The notes: generated from the sequence alone by a model not told the origin. A stretch of 64,000 nucleotides of DNA from PNNG01 sp046291695 (GCA_046291695.1 JBKBSO010000009.1:90267-154266), one strand, 5' to 3'; counted from the first letter of the stretch, positions 1-9,400 are shown. Numbers and translations are program-made.

Positions 1-1294
1 CGAGCTTACCTGCCCAATAGATATTGGTTTCTTCATCAAAACGCGCTTGGATTTCTACCAGGGCGGTAACCTCTTTGCCATTCATCACGGCGGTAATGAG
101 CGAATTCACCACACTTGAAATTTTGGCAACGCGATACAGCGTGATTTTTATGCTGCTTACATCAGGATCTATTGCCGCCTCTCGCAAAAAACGAATGACG
201 TAATCAAACGATTGATAAGGGTGATGCACCATCACATCTCTTTTACGAATGGCATCGAAAATGCGTAGATGCTTATCGAAGTAAGGAACTGGAAGTGGTG
301 GTAAGGGAGGATATTTCAAATAGGTTCTCCCCAAGTCGGGAAAGTCCATGAAATCACTAAAATTGTGGTACCTCCCCCCTGGTATGAGGTTCGATTTATC
401 TAAATCTAATCTGCGAATGAGAAACTGTAGCAAGTCGAGCGGCATCGAGGTGTCATAGATAAAACGTACAGGATCTCCCTTTTTTCGATCTTTTAAGGAC
501 CGGTTTATTTTATCCACTAAATTCTCCCCGATATCACTTTCTAAATCAAGCTCATGATCCCGGGTAATTTTAATGGTATAGGCGTCGTGTCGATCGTATT
601 CAAAGAGCGAAAATACCCGTTTCAAATTATAGCGAACCACATCATCGAGCAGCATCACGCGCCGGTGATCATCCGTGGCTGGCATTACATAAAAACGAGG
701 ACAAACCTTAGTAGGAAGCTCTATCAAAGCGTATTTAAACTCATTAATATCGTCACTCTTATACATTTTAACTGCCAAATAAATATAAGCATCCTTTACA
801 TGGGGCGCCTTATCGCTAGCGCTTATCATGATGGGCGTGAGGTATGGAAAAATCTGTGTTTTAAACAGCTCCCTCAAATGCATGTCTTCCTGCTCGGTAA
901 CATCCCTTTCGTTGATGATTTGAATACCCTCCTTCGAAAGACCTTCACTGATCTCCTCATGAAAAATGTGCTCGAACCGGGTTTGTTGCTTAATTACAGT
1001 TTGCTGTATTTGATTTAGTACACTATCGGGATGAAATCGTAACTTCTGCAATTGGCTTGGCCTCAAGCCCAATAAGCGTCGCTGTGATGCTACACGTACC
1101 CTGAAAAACTCATCCAAATTAGAGGAAAAAATGGCCAAAAACTTGATACGCTCTAGCAAAGGCACATCGGGGTTTTCGGCCTCCTGCAAAACTCTGGCAT
1201 TGAAGGCTAACCAACTGATTTCACGATTGAGCAGCTGAAACTTTAGCCCATTAATGTTTTTACGAAAAAGTATAGCAGGATTCTTAAGACTCAT
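1..1294 (-). CDS. ppk1: Polyphosphate kinase 1, N-terminal part (cut by window edge)
   Basis: Translation of the minus strand from the ATG at 1294 gives an uninterrupted frame to the window edge (about 431 residues). PPK1 polymerises the gamma-phosphate of ATP into polyphosphate through a phosphohistidine intermediate. Seen: an N-terminal helical domain containing LNREISWLAFNARVLQEA and FSSNLDEFFRVRVA, both strong PPK1 signatures, followed by the head domain and the beginning of the catalytic region (VMVHHPYQSFDYVIRFLREA, KITLYRVA). The catalytic histidines lie beyond the edge. The start lies 4 bases after the stop of the SixA-like gene, so the two are probably co-transcribed. The identification is confident; only the 3' end is missing. 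Confidence 0.95.
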   Translation of the reverse strand, partial: MSLKNPAILFRKNINGLKFQLLNREISWLAFNARVLQEAENPDVPLLERIKFLAIFSSNLDEFFRVRVASQRRLLGLRPSQLQKLRFHPDSVLNQIQQTVIKQQTRFEHIFHEEISEGLSKEGIQIINERDVTEQEDMHLRELFKTQIFPYLTPIMISASDKAPHVKDAYIYLAVKMYKSDDINEFKYALIELPTKVCPRFYVMPATDDHRRVMLLDDVVRYNLKRVFSLFEYDRHDAYTIKITRDHELDLESDIGENLVDKINRSLKDRKKGDPVRFIYDTSMPLDLLQFLIRRLDLDKSNLIPGGRYHNFSDFMDFPDLGRTYLKYPPLPPLPVPYFDKHLRIFDAIRKRDVMVHHPYQSFDYVIRFLREAAIDPDVSSIKITLYRVAKISSVVNSLITAVMNGKEVTALVEIQARFDEETNIYWAGKL

Positions 1295-1298
1295 TTGT

Positions 1299-1805
1299 TT
1301 ATAAAATTGAATAATCGGTTTTGGGAAAATCAAACCACGACACTTCTCCACTTTGGGCTTCAATATCGGCCCAGTGCGTTAAATTGAAATGAATCACAAC
1401 AAGACCACAAGTAGGCAAATGATCGAGTCGAAAATCGCGTGACAACAGGTTCGAAAGCTGGGTCATCGCCGGATTGTGGCCAATCAGCATCACCGCATCG
1501 TAATAATGAGGCACTTGATGAATTATACCAAGTACGGTTTGCTCCCCAGCCTGATAAATGGCTGGAACAACCTCCGTTCGTTCTTCACCATTGCCTGCTG
1601 CTTCTAACAAAAGCTCAAGGGTTTGACGCGTACGCAAGGCAGGTGAACAATAAAATCGATCAATCTCAGCATTTCGACCCTTTAACTTATATCCGAGCTT
1701 AATGGCATCCTGCTTGCCCGTATGGGTAAGCACCCTGTCGGCATCGGCCATGCCTGTAAGGTCGAAACCTGCTTTTGCATGCCGCAATAAATACAATACT
1801 TTCAT
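1299..1805 (-). CDS. sixA: SixA-like phosphohistidine phosphatase (histidine phosphatase superfamily)
   Basis: 168 residues, the usual size of the SixA family. Residues 5-10 read YLLRHA, the RHG/RHA catalytic motif with nucleophile H9, and residues 108-112 IGHNP carry the second catalytic histidine (H110); the conserved CSPALRTRQT stretch (53-62) is also present. SixA enzymes remove phosphate from phosphohistidine on proteins such as HPt domains or PTS components. The gene directly precedes ppk1, whose reaction also passes through phosphohistidine; a link to polyphosphate metabolism is inference from position only. Family assignment is firm, substrate unknown. Confidence 0.85.
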   Translation of the reverse strand: MKVLYLLRHAKAGFDLTGMADADRVLTHTGKQDAIKLGYKLKGRNAEIDRFYCSPALRTRQTLELLLEAAGNGEERTEVVPAIYQAGEQTVLGIIHQVPHYYDAVMLIGHNPAMTQLSNLLSRDFRLDHLPTCGLVVIHFNLTHWADIEAQSGEVSWFDFPKTDYSIL

Positions 1806-1906
1806 GTTGCGGGTTTATAGCACCTTTGGTTGTTTATACTACACCAACAATACAATTTTAATGTGTTAATTTCGCAACACAAAATTAGCCGGATTAAGAG
1901 TTTGTT

Positions 1907-2938
1907 ATGCCGATACGTATTTATTATATCAGCCTGTTTTTCAGCACTTTGTTTTTTATCACTTTTGATGCCTTTGCACAGAAGAACCGCCTTCACCTGG
2001 CCCACTACAATGTTGAAAACCTTTTCGACACCATCAACGACCCGCAAGTTCAGGATGAAGATTTTCTACCAGACGGAAATTTACAATGGACAACTGAAAG
2101 ATATCTGAAAAAACAAAGTGATCTTGCCAAGGTCATCAAAACCATGAACAAAGGCAATGGCCCTGATTTGTTAGGTTTGTGTGAAATCGAAAATCGGTTG
2201 GTACTCAATGAGCTTAACAAGAACCTCAGTTCGAAAAATAAAAAATACCATATCGCGCATTTTGAGTCGCCCGATAAGCGGGGAATTGATGTGGCGCTAC
2301 TCTATAACCCTAAAGTTTTTAAATCAACCAAAGCACTTGCGTTGCCAGTAATTTTTGAAGGCGATGACCCCTATCCTACCCGAGATATATTGCTGGTTAG
2401 TGGCGTGCTTTCGAATAAAACAAGGCTGCATGTTTTTGTAAACCACTGGCCCTCGCGACGAGGAGGACAAGAAGCCTCGGAAAAAAATCGAATTGCAGCT
2501 GCAGGTGTTGTACGCAAAGCCATTGACAGCTTGCTGCAGCTAGACCCTAAAGCTCATGTAGTGGTCATGGGCGATTTTAACGATGGTCCGCTTGACCATG
2601 CACCGCGCATGGTGATGGGCGCCGATAGCTTGAGAACCCCTGACGGCTTTTTATACAATCCATTTATTGCATTAAGTGCCGACAGTAGCATGGGCTCCTA
2701 CCGATTCAGAGGGAATTGGCAATTCATAGATCATATTAGCTTTTCTACGAACGTTTTTTTGCCACATAGCAAGTTACGCTATGTGGAAGGTAGTGCAGGG
2801 CCGGTTTTTTTCGATTTTTTACTAGAACAGGAAGGCAGATTTCAAGGAAACCCCTGGCGGACCTATGCGGGTAACAGGTATTTGGGCGGGTTCAGCGACC
2901 ACCTTCCGGTACAAATTGAATTTGAACTTGTAAAATGA
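1907..2938 (+). CDS. Secreted endonuclease/exonuclease/phosphatase family protein
   Basis: 343 residues beginning with a signal peptide (hydrophobic residues 5-20, cleavage near DAFA-Q25). The EEP fold motifs are in order: HYNVENLFD (33-41), the metal-binding glutamate in LCEIEN (E93), VNHWPSRRGG with a catalytic His, VMGDFNDGP with the Asp/Asn pair, and the terminal SDHLPV with the catalytic His. The family contains DNases, phosphodiesterases and lipid phosphatases; the exact substrate cannot be told. The stop overlaps the start of the methyltransferase gene (ATGA), and it is the first gene of a four-gene plus-strand run. Confidence 0.85.
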   Translation: MPIRIYYISLFFSTLFFITFDAFAQKNRLHLAHYNVENLFDTINDPQVQDEDFLPDGNLQWTTERYLKKQSDLAKVIKTMNKGNGPDLLGLCEIENRLVLNELNKNLSSKNKKYHIAHFESPDKRGIDVALLYNPKVFKSTKALALPVIFEGDDPYPTRDILLVSGVLSNKTRLHVFVNHWPSRRGGQEASEKNRIAAAGVVRKAIDSLLQLDPKAHVVVMGDFNDGPLDHAPRMVMGADSLRTPDGFLYNPFIALSADSSMGSYRFRGNWQFIDHISFSTNVFLPHSKLRYVEGSAGPVFFDFLLEQEGRFQGNPWRTYAGNRYLGGFSDHLPVQIEFELVK

Positions 2939-3681
2939 CGCAAGAAAGAGCCCGAGCTCAGGAATGGTATACGTCCTGGTTCGATACCCCCTACTACCAC
3001 TTGCTATACCGTCATCGGAATGACAATGAAGCCGCTGCCTTCATCCGTCGATTGTGCGAATACCTCAACCTGCCTCCCAAAAGTAAGGCACTGGATTTGG
3101 CTTGTGGACGCGGACGACATGCACGGGTAATGGCTGAATTGGGCCTGGATGTGATTGGCTTAGATTTATCCAAAGAAAATATCCGCGAAGCACGAAAATC
3201 TGAACATAAGTACCTGCACTTTTTTGAACATGACATGCGGGAAGTATGGAAAAACCGTCAGTTCGATGTGATATTTAATCTTTTTACCAGTTTCGGCTAT
3301 TTTGACGACCCCGCAGAAGATGCCCGTGTAATCAGTTCCGTTGCCAGCATGCTCAAAGATTCGGGGTATTTTGTGTTCGACTACCTGCATGCCCCATACG
3401 TTCAGGAGACTTTTATTCCTCGAGACGAAAAAGTGGAAGATGACATTCATTTTTTCATATCACGACACATTACTGAGGACTGGATTATCAAGCAAATTAG
3501 CTTTAAAGACCAAGAGCAGGAATACCGTTTTTTTGAAAAAGTGCGACACTATCAGCCGGAACAGCTTTCCTCCCTTTTATTGAAAAACGGATTTGAAATT
3601 TTACGTACTTTCGGCGATTATGAGCTAAATGCGCTCGAAAATGATAGTCCAAGGTGCATATTTGTAGCCCGTAAAGTATGA
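2935..3681 (+). CDS. Class I SAM-dependent methyltransferase
   Basis: 248 residues. Residues 53-60 LDLACGRG form the SAM-binding motif I, followed by LDVIGLDLS (71-79) with the acidic residue that binds the ribose of SAM, and a motif-IV-like FDVIFNLFTSFGYF. The N-terminal WYTSWFDTPYYHLLYRHR is typical of a methyltransferase family common in Bacteroidota. It overlaps both neighbours by 4 bases, pointing to translational coupling with the EEP and PAP2 genes. The methylated substrate is unknown. Confidence 0.8.
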   Translation: MTQERARAQEWYTSWFDTPYYHLLYRHRNDNEAAAFIRRLCEYLNLPPKSKALDLACGRGRHARVMAELGLDVIGLDLSKENIREARKSEHKYLHFFEHDMREVWKNRQFDVIFNLFTSFGYFDDPAEDARVISSVASMLKDSGYFVFDYLHAPYVQETFIPRDEKVEDDIHFFISRHITEDWIIKQISFKDQEQEYRFFEKVRHYQPEQLSSLLLKNGFEILRTFGDYELNALENDSPRCIFVARKV

Positions 3682-4241
3682 ACGAGTTAATTCAGTGGGA
3701 TCAACAAGCTTTTTTGGCCATAAACAATGGTTGGGCGAGTCCCGTGCTCGATTTGCTCCTACCTCCTGCCCGAAATATGTACGTTTGGGCACCGCTGTAT
3801 ATTTTTTTTGTGGCTTGGTTTAGTCTTAATTTTGGAAAAAAAGGTTGGCAAGTAATTGGGCTGATTATCCTCACCTTTGCGCTCACTGACATACTAAGCA
3901 GCCATTTGATCAAACCATGGATTGGCCGGCTTCGGCCTTGTAACGATGCCGGCATGCAGCAGTACGTACGTTTATTGGTAGGCTGTGGAGGGGGAAATAG
4001 CTTCACTTCAAGCCATGCTGCTAATCATTTTGGGTTTGCCTTATTCGTTGGTTTGGTAACCCGTCCCTATTTCCGTGGAATTTTGACAATCCTATTGACC
4101 TGGGCGGGAACCATTGCCCTGGCGCAAGTGTATGTAGGGGTACATTATCCACTCGACATTGTAGGAGGCAGCATGCTGGGTTGCATTTCAGCATCGGTCG
4201 TGTATATGTTGTATAAATCAAAATTTAAACTCCCCCAATGA
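3678..4241 (+). CDS. PAP2-family membrane phosphatase
   Basis: 187 residues with several hydrophobic helices. The PAP2 signature is visible: K79-x6-R86-P87 (KPWIGRLRP), SSHA (111-114, in place of the usual PSGH, catalytic H113), and VGVHYPLD with H156 and D160. The Arg of the third motif (normally SR-x5-H) is Gln150 here. Such enzymes dephosphorylate undecaprenyl diphosphate, phosphatidic acid or related lipids at the outer face of the membrane. It overlaps its neighbours by 4 bases on each side. Lipid substrate unknown. Confidence 0.85.
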   Translation: MNELIQWDQQAFLAINNGWASPVLDLLLPPARNMYVWAPLYIFFVAWFSLNFGKKGWQVIGLIILTFALTDILSSHLIKPWIGRLRPCNDAGMQQYVRLLVGCGGGNSFTSSHAANHFGFALFVGLVTRPYFRGILTILLTWAGTIALAQVYVGVHYPLDIVGGSMLGCISASVVYMLYKSKFKLPQ

Positions 4242-4999
4242 GCTGGCTAAGCTTAAGTCTTCTTCTATTAAGTCCCTTGCTGGGCGGCCTGTTGGTACTG
4301 TTGGTTACCGACCGTTACAGTCGCCAACTCAAGTTATTGCTTACTTTTTGCGGTGGATTTTTGTTCGCTACCGCTGTGTTGCACTTGTTGCCAGAGGTTT
4401 TTGAAACGAATCACCATTATGAAGGTTTGCTCATATTAGTAGGTTTCTTTTTGCAAATGCTGCTCGAAAAATTCTCAGAAGGTATAGAACACGGCCACCT
4501 TCACCTCGATGGCCATCATGGCCACGATCACGGCCAACACGACCATTCACATTACCACCGCCATGGGCTTTCTTACGGTTTGCTTATCAGCTTGTCGATT
4601 CATTCACTGGTTGAAGGAATACCCTTAAATGGCACTTTCAGCATCGATCAGGCCTTTTGGCAAAACCCTTTACTCCTCGGCGTAATTATACACAAGTTCC
4701 CTTCCGCCTTTGCCCTCATGACTGTCCTTCGACAATCGGTTCTTCAAAAAAGCAAGCAGCTTTGGATGTTAGGTCTATTCATTGTAATGACTCCGTTGGG
4801 TGTTTTTTTAGGCCACATCATCCTCCAATCGAACACTGCCCATATGGATGAAGTCTTTCATGTGATGCTCGCGCTGGCTACAGGTTCGTTTCTCCAAATT
4901 GCCACCACTATTTTGTTCGAAAGCACCGCTAATCATCAGTTTTCAGCTAAACACATCCTTTTAGCCTTTGCAGGAGCGGTATTGGCCTTTTTGATTTAA
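4238..4999 (+). CDS. ZIP-family divalent metal transporter
   Basis: 253 residues, about eight transmembrane helices. Residues 85-109 form a histidine-rich cytoplasmic loop (alternating H, G and D), the typical variable metal-binding loop of ZIP proteins. TM4 carries the HSLVEG motif (H122, E126) and TM5 carries HKFPSAFA (H152), which together make the metal site. ZIPs import zinc, iron or manganese; the actual metal cannot be read from sequence. It is last in the overlapping run that starts at 1907, and an 11-base inverted repeat follows it (5020-5049). Confidence 0.85.
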   Translation: MSWLSLSLLLLSPLLGGLLVLLVTDRYSRQLKLLLTFCGGFLFATAVLHLLPEVFETNHHYEGLLILVGFFLQMLLEKFSEGIEHGHLHLDGHHGHDHGQHDHSHYHRHGLSYGLLISLSIHSLVEGIPLNGTFSIDQAFWQNPLLLGVIIHKFPSAFALMTVLRQSVLQKSKQLWMLGLFIVMTPLGVFLGHIILQSNTAHMDEVFHVMLALATGSFLQIATTILFESTANHQFSAKHILLAFAGAVLAFLI

Positions 5000-5019
5000 A
5001 AAACATTACTCATTGACAG

Positions 5020-5049
5020 ACAGATTTTTGTAGATTGCCAAAAATCTGT
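5020..5049. repeat. Perfect 11-bp inverted repeat in front of the LamG gene
   Basis: ACAGATTTTTG (5020-5030) and CAAAAATCTGT (5039-5049) are perfect reverse complements separated by 8 bases. The repeat lies between the ZIP gene stop and the ATG at 5053. It could be an operator or a hairpin in the leader of the LamG gene; there is no T-tract beyond the stem on the plus strand, so it is not a convincing terminator. Confidence 0.5.
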
Positions 5050-5052
5050 GAT

Positions 5053-6414
5053 ATGACTAAGCGCTTTTTGCTAGTGGCCTGTATATATTCCACAGCCCTC
5101 TTCGCTCAACCACAAAACGCACTCGATTTCGATGGTTTCGACGATTATGTTGAAACCCCTGCAGCCAGCGGCCTACTTACCGGAAACAACGGCTTCAGCA
5201 TGTCATGTTGGGTAAATCCCATCAATACAAATCCAGCATTCCCGAATTTTGACGGGATTATTGGCTTCAGAAACGACCTTAACGCCGACTTTTACATCAT
5301 TCAACTTAGTTCTACCCAGTTTGAAGCGCGTTTAAGAAATGAGAATAACCAAGTTTTCACCATCACCTCTCCCACCGTCCAGCTCAATACCTGGCAGCAC
5401 CTAGCCTTGGTGTACAATGGTACTCAACTTCGCTTTTATCATAACGGCCAGCTTAACCAATCGATAAGCGCTTCAGGGAGCATTAGTAACAGTACCGTAG
5501 CTTTTAGAATAGGGCGAATTTCGTTTCAGATTTACGACTTTAATTTTAACGGACAAATCGATGAAGTGGGGCTTTGGTCGCGTGCACTTAGCGATACCGA
5601 GGTAAATTGTATCTATCGGCAAAAAATCAATAACCCAATGCCAGGTTTAACTCATTATTACAGCATGGACCAAGGGCTTGCAGGGGGCATCAATAATTCA
5701 ATAACTTCGCTTACAGATCAAGCCGGTACCCTCAACGGATGGCTTTATGGGTTCTCTTTAAATGGAACAACTTCTAATTTTGTAACAGGCACCGCTCAAG
5801 TGACCATGGTTTCTGACACAATTTGTCCAGGAGAAATCTATTCTTTGGGCGGACAAAACTTCAATCAGGCTGGAAATTACACAGTGCTTTTACCAGCAAC
5901 CCAAGGTTGTGATTCTACCATTTATCTCCAGCTAGCCGAACAAATTATTAATACCAGCGTACAACAAAATCGCGATACGCTGGTAGCTACCAACTTGTTG
6001 GCTACGGCTTGGCGTTGGCTCGACTGCAATAACAACTTTAGCCCCATTAATGGGGCAAATGCCGCAGAATTTATAGCCCAAGCCAATGGCAGCTATGCCG
6101 TAGAAATCACTCAAATAAACTGTAAAGACACCTCAAACTGTGTACAGGTAAGTACAGTTGGTTTGAGTGAAACCAGCGGCATACCCGAACTTAGGCTTTA
6201 TCCTAATCCGGCAAATAAATGGTTGCACCTATATTTAAGCACGGAAATATCAGGAAATATTCACATTCACGATGTACAAGGACGTCTGATAAAACGAATG
6301 ATACTCCTTAATCAAGTCCCGATACTCGACATTTCAGACTTAACCCCGGGAGTTTATATACTTAGCATCGAAGGCAATAACCAAATCAGTCAGCAACGCT
6401 TTATAAAAAGATAA
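5053..6414 (+). CDS. Secreted LamG-domain protein with type A T9SS sorting domain
   Basis: 453 residues from the ATG at 5053, chosen because it starts directly with a signal peptide (MTKRFLLVACIYSTALFA); an upstream in-frame start at 5035 would place six polar residues before it. Residues of about 25-190 form a LamG/concanavalin-like jelly roll (ALDFDGFDDYVE, FSMSCWVNP, WQHLALVYNGTQLRFYHNG, IDEVGLWSRALSDTEV). A Cys-containing linker follows, and the last 75 residues (LYPNPANKWLHLYL, VQGRLIKRM, LTPGVYILSIEG) are a type A T9SS C-terminal domain. It should be exported by the T9SS and attached to or released from the cell surface. Binding target unknown. Confidence 0.85.
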   Translation: MTKRFLLVACIYSTALFAQPQNALDFDGFDDYVETPAASGLLTGNNGFSMSCWVNPINTNPAFPNFDGIIGFRNDLNADFYIIQLSSTQFEARLRNENNQVFTITSPTVQLNTWQHLALVYNGTQLRFYHNGQLNQSISASGSISNSTVAFRIGRISFQIYDFNFNGQIDEVGLWSRALSDTEVNCIYRQKINNPMPGLTHYYSMDQGLAGGINNSITSLTDQAGTLNGWLYGFSLNGTTSNFVTGTAQVTMVSDTICPGEIYSLGGQNFNQAGNYTVLLPATQGCDSTIYLQLAEQIINTSVQQNRDTLVATNLLATAWRWLDCNNNFSPINGANAAEFIAQANGSYAVEITQINCKDTSNCVQVSTVGLSETSGIPELRLYPNPANKWLHLYLSTEISGNIHIHDVQGRLIKRMILLNQVPILDISDLTPGVYILSIEGNNQISQQRFIKR

Positions 6415-6487
6415 TTCATCGAAAAATATAAGGCATTTAACGTAAATTATAAGATCGGGTCAAGCTAGAAGTTTAGTTTTCGAGCAA

Positions 6488-9391
6488 ATGGAGAGCTTGG
6501 AGAACAATACCACCCATGAACAGCTGGAAAAGTTGCCTTTTGGGTTGGCCTTTTATAAAGTAGAGGGCCGGGAGCAACTAAGACTTAGCTGTGAATTTGC
6601 CAATGCTTTTTTTCGCAAACATATACCGCAGCTAGCGCCAACAGGAAGTGATGGAGTTTGGCATCAAATGCACGAAAATTGGGCAGAATGGCTTCAAAAT
6701 TGGCATGAAGACGAGCAAAAAGAGGTGCTCGTTAAAAGTAAATTCAATGCCGAATGGTGTAGGCTTATCGGACAACGTAAAGCCGATGACCAAATAGCCT
6801 TTCAGCTATATGCCCTTGGAGGGTGTGTTCCGCCGGTAAAACATGATCAAAATGGCACGAACGCACTTCTAAAACAACTAACAAGGCTCAAAAGCTTCCT
6901 GGATAGTAGTACCGACTCCATTCAAGTAAGCGACATCGATGGTCGAATGGTTTACATTAATCAGGAAGGCGCGAATCGATTAGGCATAGACCCCGAAGAC
7001 ATCCAATTATTATTGGTTTCAGATTTCGAACCAATGTTTAGAGATTCGGGGCTCTGGCAAGCCCATATTAAGGAACTCAGAAAAAATAGCCTAAAAATCC
7101 AAAGTCTAAATTACCACCATCAACTGAACAAGAAAATTCCTGTTGAGGTAAACGTAAGCTTGCGAGCATTATCCGGCGAGGAATTTGTAATAGCCATTTC
7201 ACGTGACATTACCGACAGATCTATTGCCGCTAGTAATATCCAAAAGCATACGGCCATGTTGGAAATTTTAATTCACATTGCCAATAATTATATCAATGTA
7301 GACTTGGATAAGGCACCAAGCATTATTCAAAACTCCCTTCGTGAACTGGCAGAGTTTGTGGAAGCTGATCGGGCCTATATTTTTGACTATGATTTCGAAA
7401 AAAACATCACCAATAATACCTACGAATGGTGTGCCACGGGAGTGAGTCCCGAAATAGATAATTTGCAAGGAATCCCACTCGATTACATCCCGCAATGGGT
7501 AGAAAAACACAAAAATGGTGATGCTTTTTTTGTAGATGATGTTGCAAGCTTAACTGGTGATTTGGAAGGCCTAAAAGATATACTTGATCCCCAAGGCATC
7601 ATCAGCCTCATTACAGTACCCATGGTAAGCCCGCAAGGGCTCTTAGGATTTGTAGGCTTTGATTCGGTTAAGAAACGACATATTTATACCCATAAGGAAA
7701 AGCAACTACTTGATGTATTTGCGAGCATGTTGGTAAACATTCGACTTCGCGTAAGTGCGGTAGTCAACATGCAAACCGCAATACAAGATGCCGAAGCAGC
7801 AAGTAAAGCCAAATCGGAGTTTCTTACTAATATGAGCCATGAACTTAGAACTCCGCTAAACGGCGTAATTGGTTTCACGGATTTGCTCAAATCCACTCCA
7901 CTTAATGAAAATCAACTTGAATTCGTAGAAAACGCCAGTAATTCGGCGCTTTCTTTAATGGATTTGATTAACGACATACTGGATCTTTCTAAAATTGAGG
8001 CAGGCAAGTTGGAGTTGGAATTTTCTGAGGTGGAGCTTTTTAAAATTCTCGAACAATCTATCGACATTGTAAAATACGAGGCTTGGCGGAAAGGGCTGGA
8101 ACTTGTGCTTGATATACACGACGGAGTCCCCACGCATATTCTGGCAGATGGTATTAGACTAAAACAAGTACTTATCAATCTTCTCGGTAATGCCGTAAAA
8201 TTCACTGAATCTGGTGAGGTATGCCTAAATGTTAAATCTATCTTTAGAAAAAATAAGCACTTTATTCATTTTGAAGTAACAGATACAGGAATAGGGATCG
8301 ATCAAGAGCAACAAACACGCTTATTTCAAGCATTTGCGCAAGCCGATAGCAGTACTACCCGGAAATTTGGTGGTACAGGTTTGGGTTTAACGATTGCGAA
8401 ATATTTAATACGCAAAATGGGTGGCAATATCCAGCTTGAAAGTTCGCCTGGTAAAGGTTCTAGATTTTATTTCAACCTCAGTTTTTCAGTGGTTGACAAA
8501 GAAAAGTCAAGCACCAAGACCGAAAATATGCTTGAAAACAAAGAAATATGGATAATTGACGACCATACTGAAAGCCGTAAAGCAATTCGACGTAGTATTA
8601 GCGGATACAATATAAACGTAAAGGATTTTGCTACCGTTGAAGCCGTTATGCCAATCGGTAAACCGATTAATCCTCCAGACCTCATTATCATGGATTATCA
8701 TATGATAGGTTTAAATGGACATGAGTCATTATCACTACTCAAGTCAAGGGGAGGCGAAGCTTGGTCTGATGTTCGCGTGATTATGCTACATCGAATCACT
8801 GAGCGCCTGAGCCTCAGCCAAACGGATCTAAGTTTGGGAATACATTTCAAACTTGCCAAGCCGAGTCGACGCGATGACCTGAAGTATGCTATCATCAGTG
8901 CACTCAGCGATTCCAAAACGAAACGCAAAACACCTGAACTAGCCCCTCAAAAATCTTTGATAGCGATTTTGGAAGAGGGTGCCTCACTCATTGAGATCCT
9001 CCTTGTTGATGATGTACAGCTAAATTTAAGTCTTGCACGACGCATGATTCAACAAATGATTCCCGGAGTATTGATTAGAGAAGCTCGCAACGGACTCGAA
9101 GCAGTGGCCTGTATTGAAAAAGGTTTAAGGCCACAACTTATATTTATGGATGTTCAAATGCCTGAGCTTGATGGAATAGAAGCGACCAGGCAAATAAGGC
9201 TTTTTGAACAAGATGATAACATTCACATCCCCATCATAGCCCTAACTGCCGGAGCGGTAAAAGAAGAAAAAGAAAAATGTATCGACGCAGGGATGGACGA
9301 CTTCCTTACCAAGCCCATACACACCAATGAATTACAGTCCATCATTAAACAATACCTTTTGCGACCTAGGCAGTCGCAAAGCGCTGACTAA
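6488..9391 (+). CDS. Hybrid sensor histidine kinase (PAS-GAF-HisKA-HATPase-REC-REC)
   Basis: 967 residues with no transmembrane segment, so probably cytoplasmic. Order: a PAS-like N-terminus (about 10-115), a PAS domain (about 135-250), a GAF domain (about 260-420), HisKA with MSHELRTPLNG (phospho-acceptor H451), HATPase with N-box NLLGNAVKF (N564), DTGIGID and GGTGLGLTIAKYL, then two receivers. The first receiver has D736 (IIMDYHM) but a His where the conserved Thr/Ser is expected (VIMLHR); the second is canonical with D888 (FMDVQMPELDG) and K in TKPI. The following gene, 45 bases away on the same strand, is another sensor-like protein, suggesting a shared signalling circuit. Stimulus unknown. 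Confidence 0.9.
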   Translation: MESLENNTTHEQLEKLPFGLAFYKVEGREQLRLSCEFANAFFRKHIPQLAPTGSDGVWHQMHENWAEWLQNWHEDEQKEVLVKSKFNAEWCRLIGQRKADDQIAFQLYALGGCVPPVKHDQNGTNALLKQLTRLKSFLDSSTDSIQVSDIDGRMVYINQEGANRLGIDPEDIQLLLVSDFEPMFRDSGLWQAHIKELRKNSLKIQSLNYHHQLNKKIPVEVNVSLRALSGEEFVIAISRDITDRSIAASNIQKHTAMLEILIHIANNYINVDLDKAPSIIQNSLRELAEFVEADRAYIFDYDFEKNITNNTYEWCATGVSPEIDNLQGIPLDYIPQWVEKHKNGDAFFVDDVASLTGDLEGLKDILDPQGIISLITVPMVSPQGLLGFVGFDSVKKRHIYTHKEKQLLDVFASMLVNIRLRVSAVVNMQTAIQDAEAASKAKSEFLTNMSHELRTPLNGVIGFTDLLKSTPLNENQLEFVENASNSALSLMDLINDILDLSKIEAGKLELEFSEVELFKILEQSIDIVKYEAWRKGLELVLDIHDGVPTHILADGIRLKQVLINLLGNAVKFTESGEVCLNVKSIFRKNKHFIHFEVTDTGIGIDQEQQTRLFQAFAQADSSTTRKFGGTGLGLTIAKYLIRKMGGNIQLESSPGKGSRFYFNLSFSVVDKEKSSTKTENMLENKEIWIIDDHTESRKAIRRSISGYNINVKDFATVEAVMPIGKPINPPDLIIMDYHMIGLNGHESLSLLKSRGGEAWSDVRVIMLHRITERLSLSQTDLSLGIHFKLAKPSRRDDLKYAIISALSDSKTKRKTPELAPQKSLIAILEEGASLIEILLVDDVQLNLSLARRMIQQMIPGVLIREARNGLEAVACIEKGLRPQLIFMDVQMPELDGIEATRQIRLFEQDDNIHIPIIALTAGAVKEEKEKCIDAGMDDFLTKPIHTNELQSIIKQYLLRPRQSQSAD

Positions 9392-9400
9392 TCGATACGA

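Noticed and set aside
554..1018. 154-residue plus-strand frame
   Set aside because: Antisense shadow of ppk1, whose translation is unmistakable.
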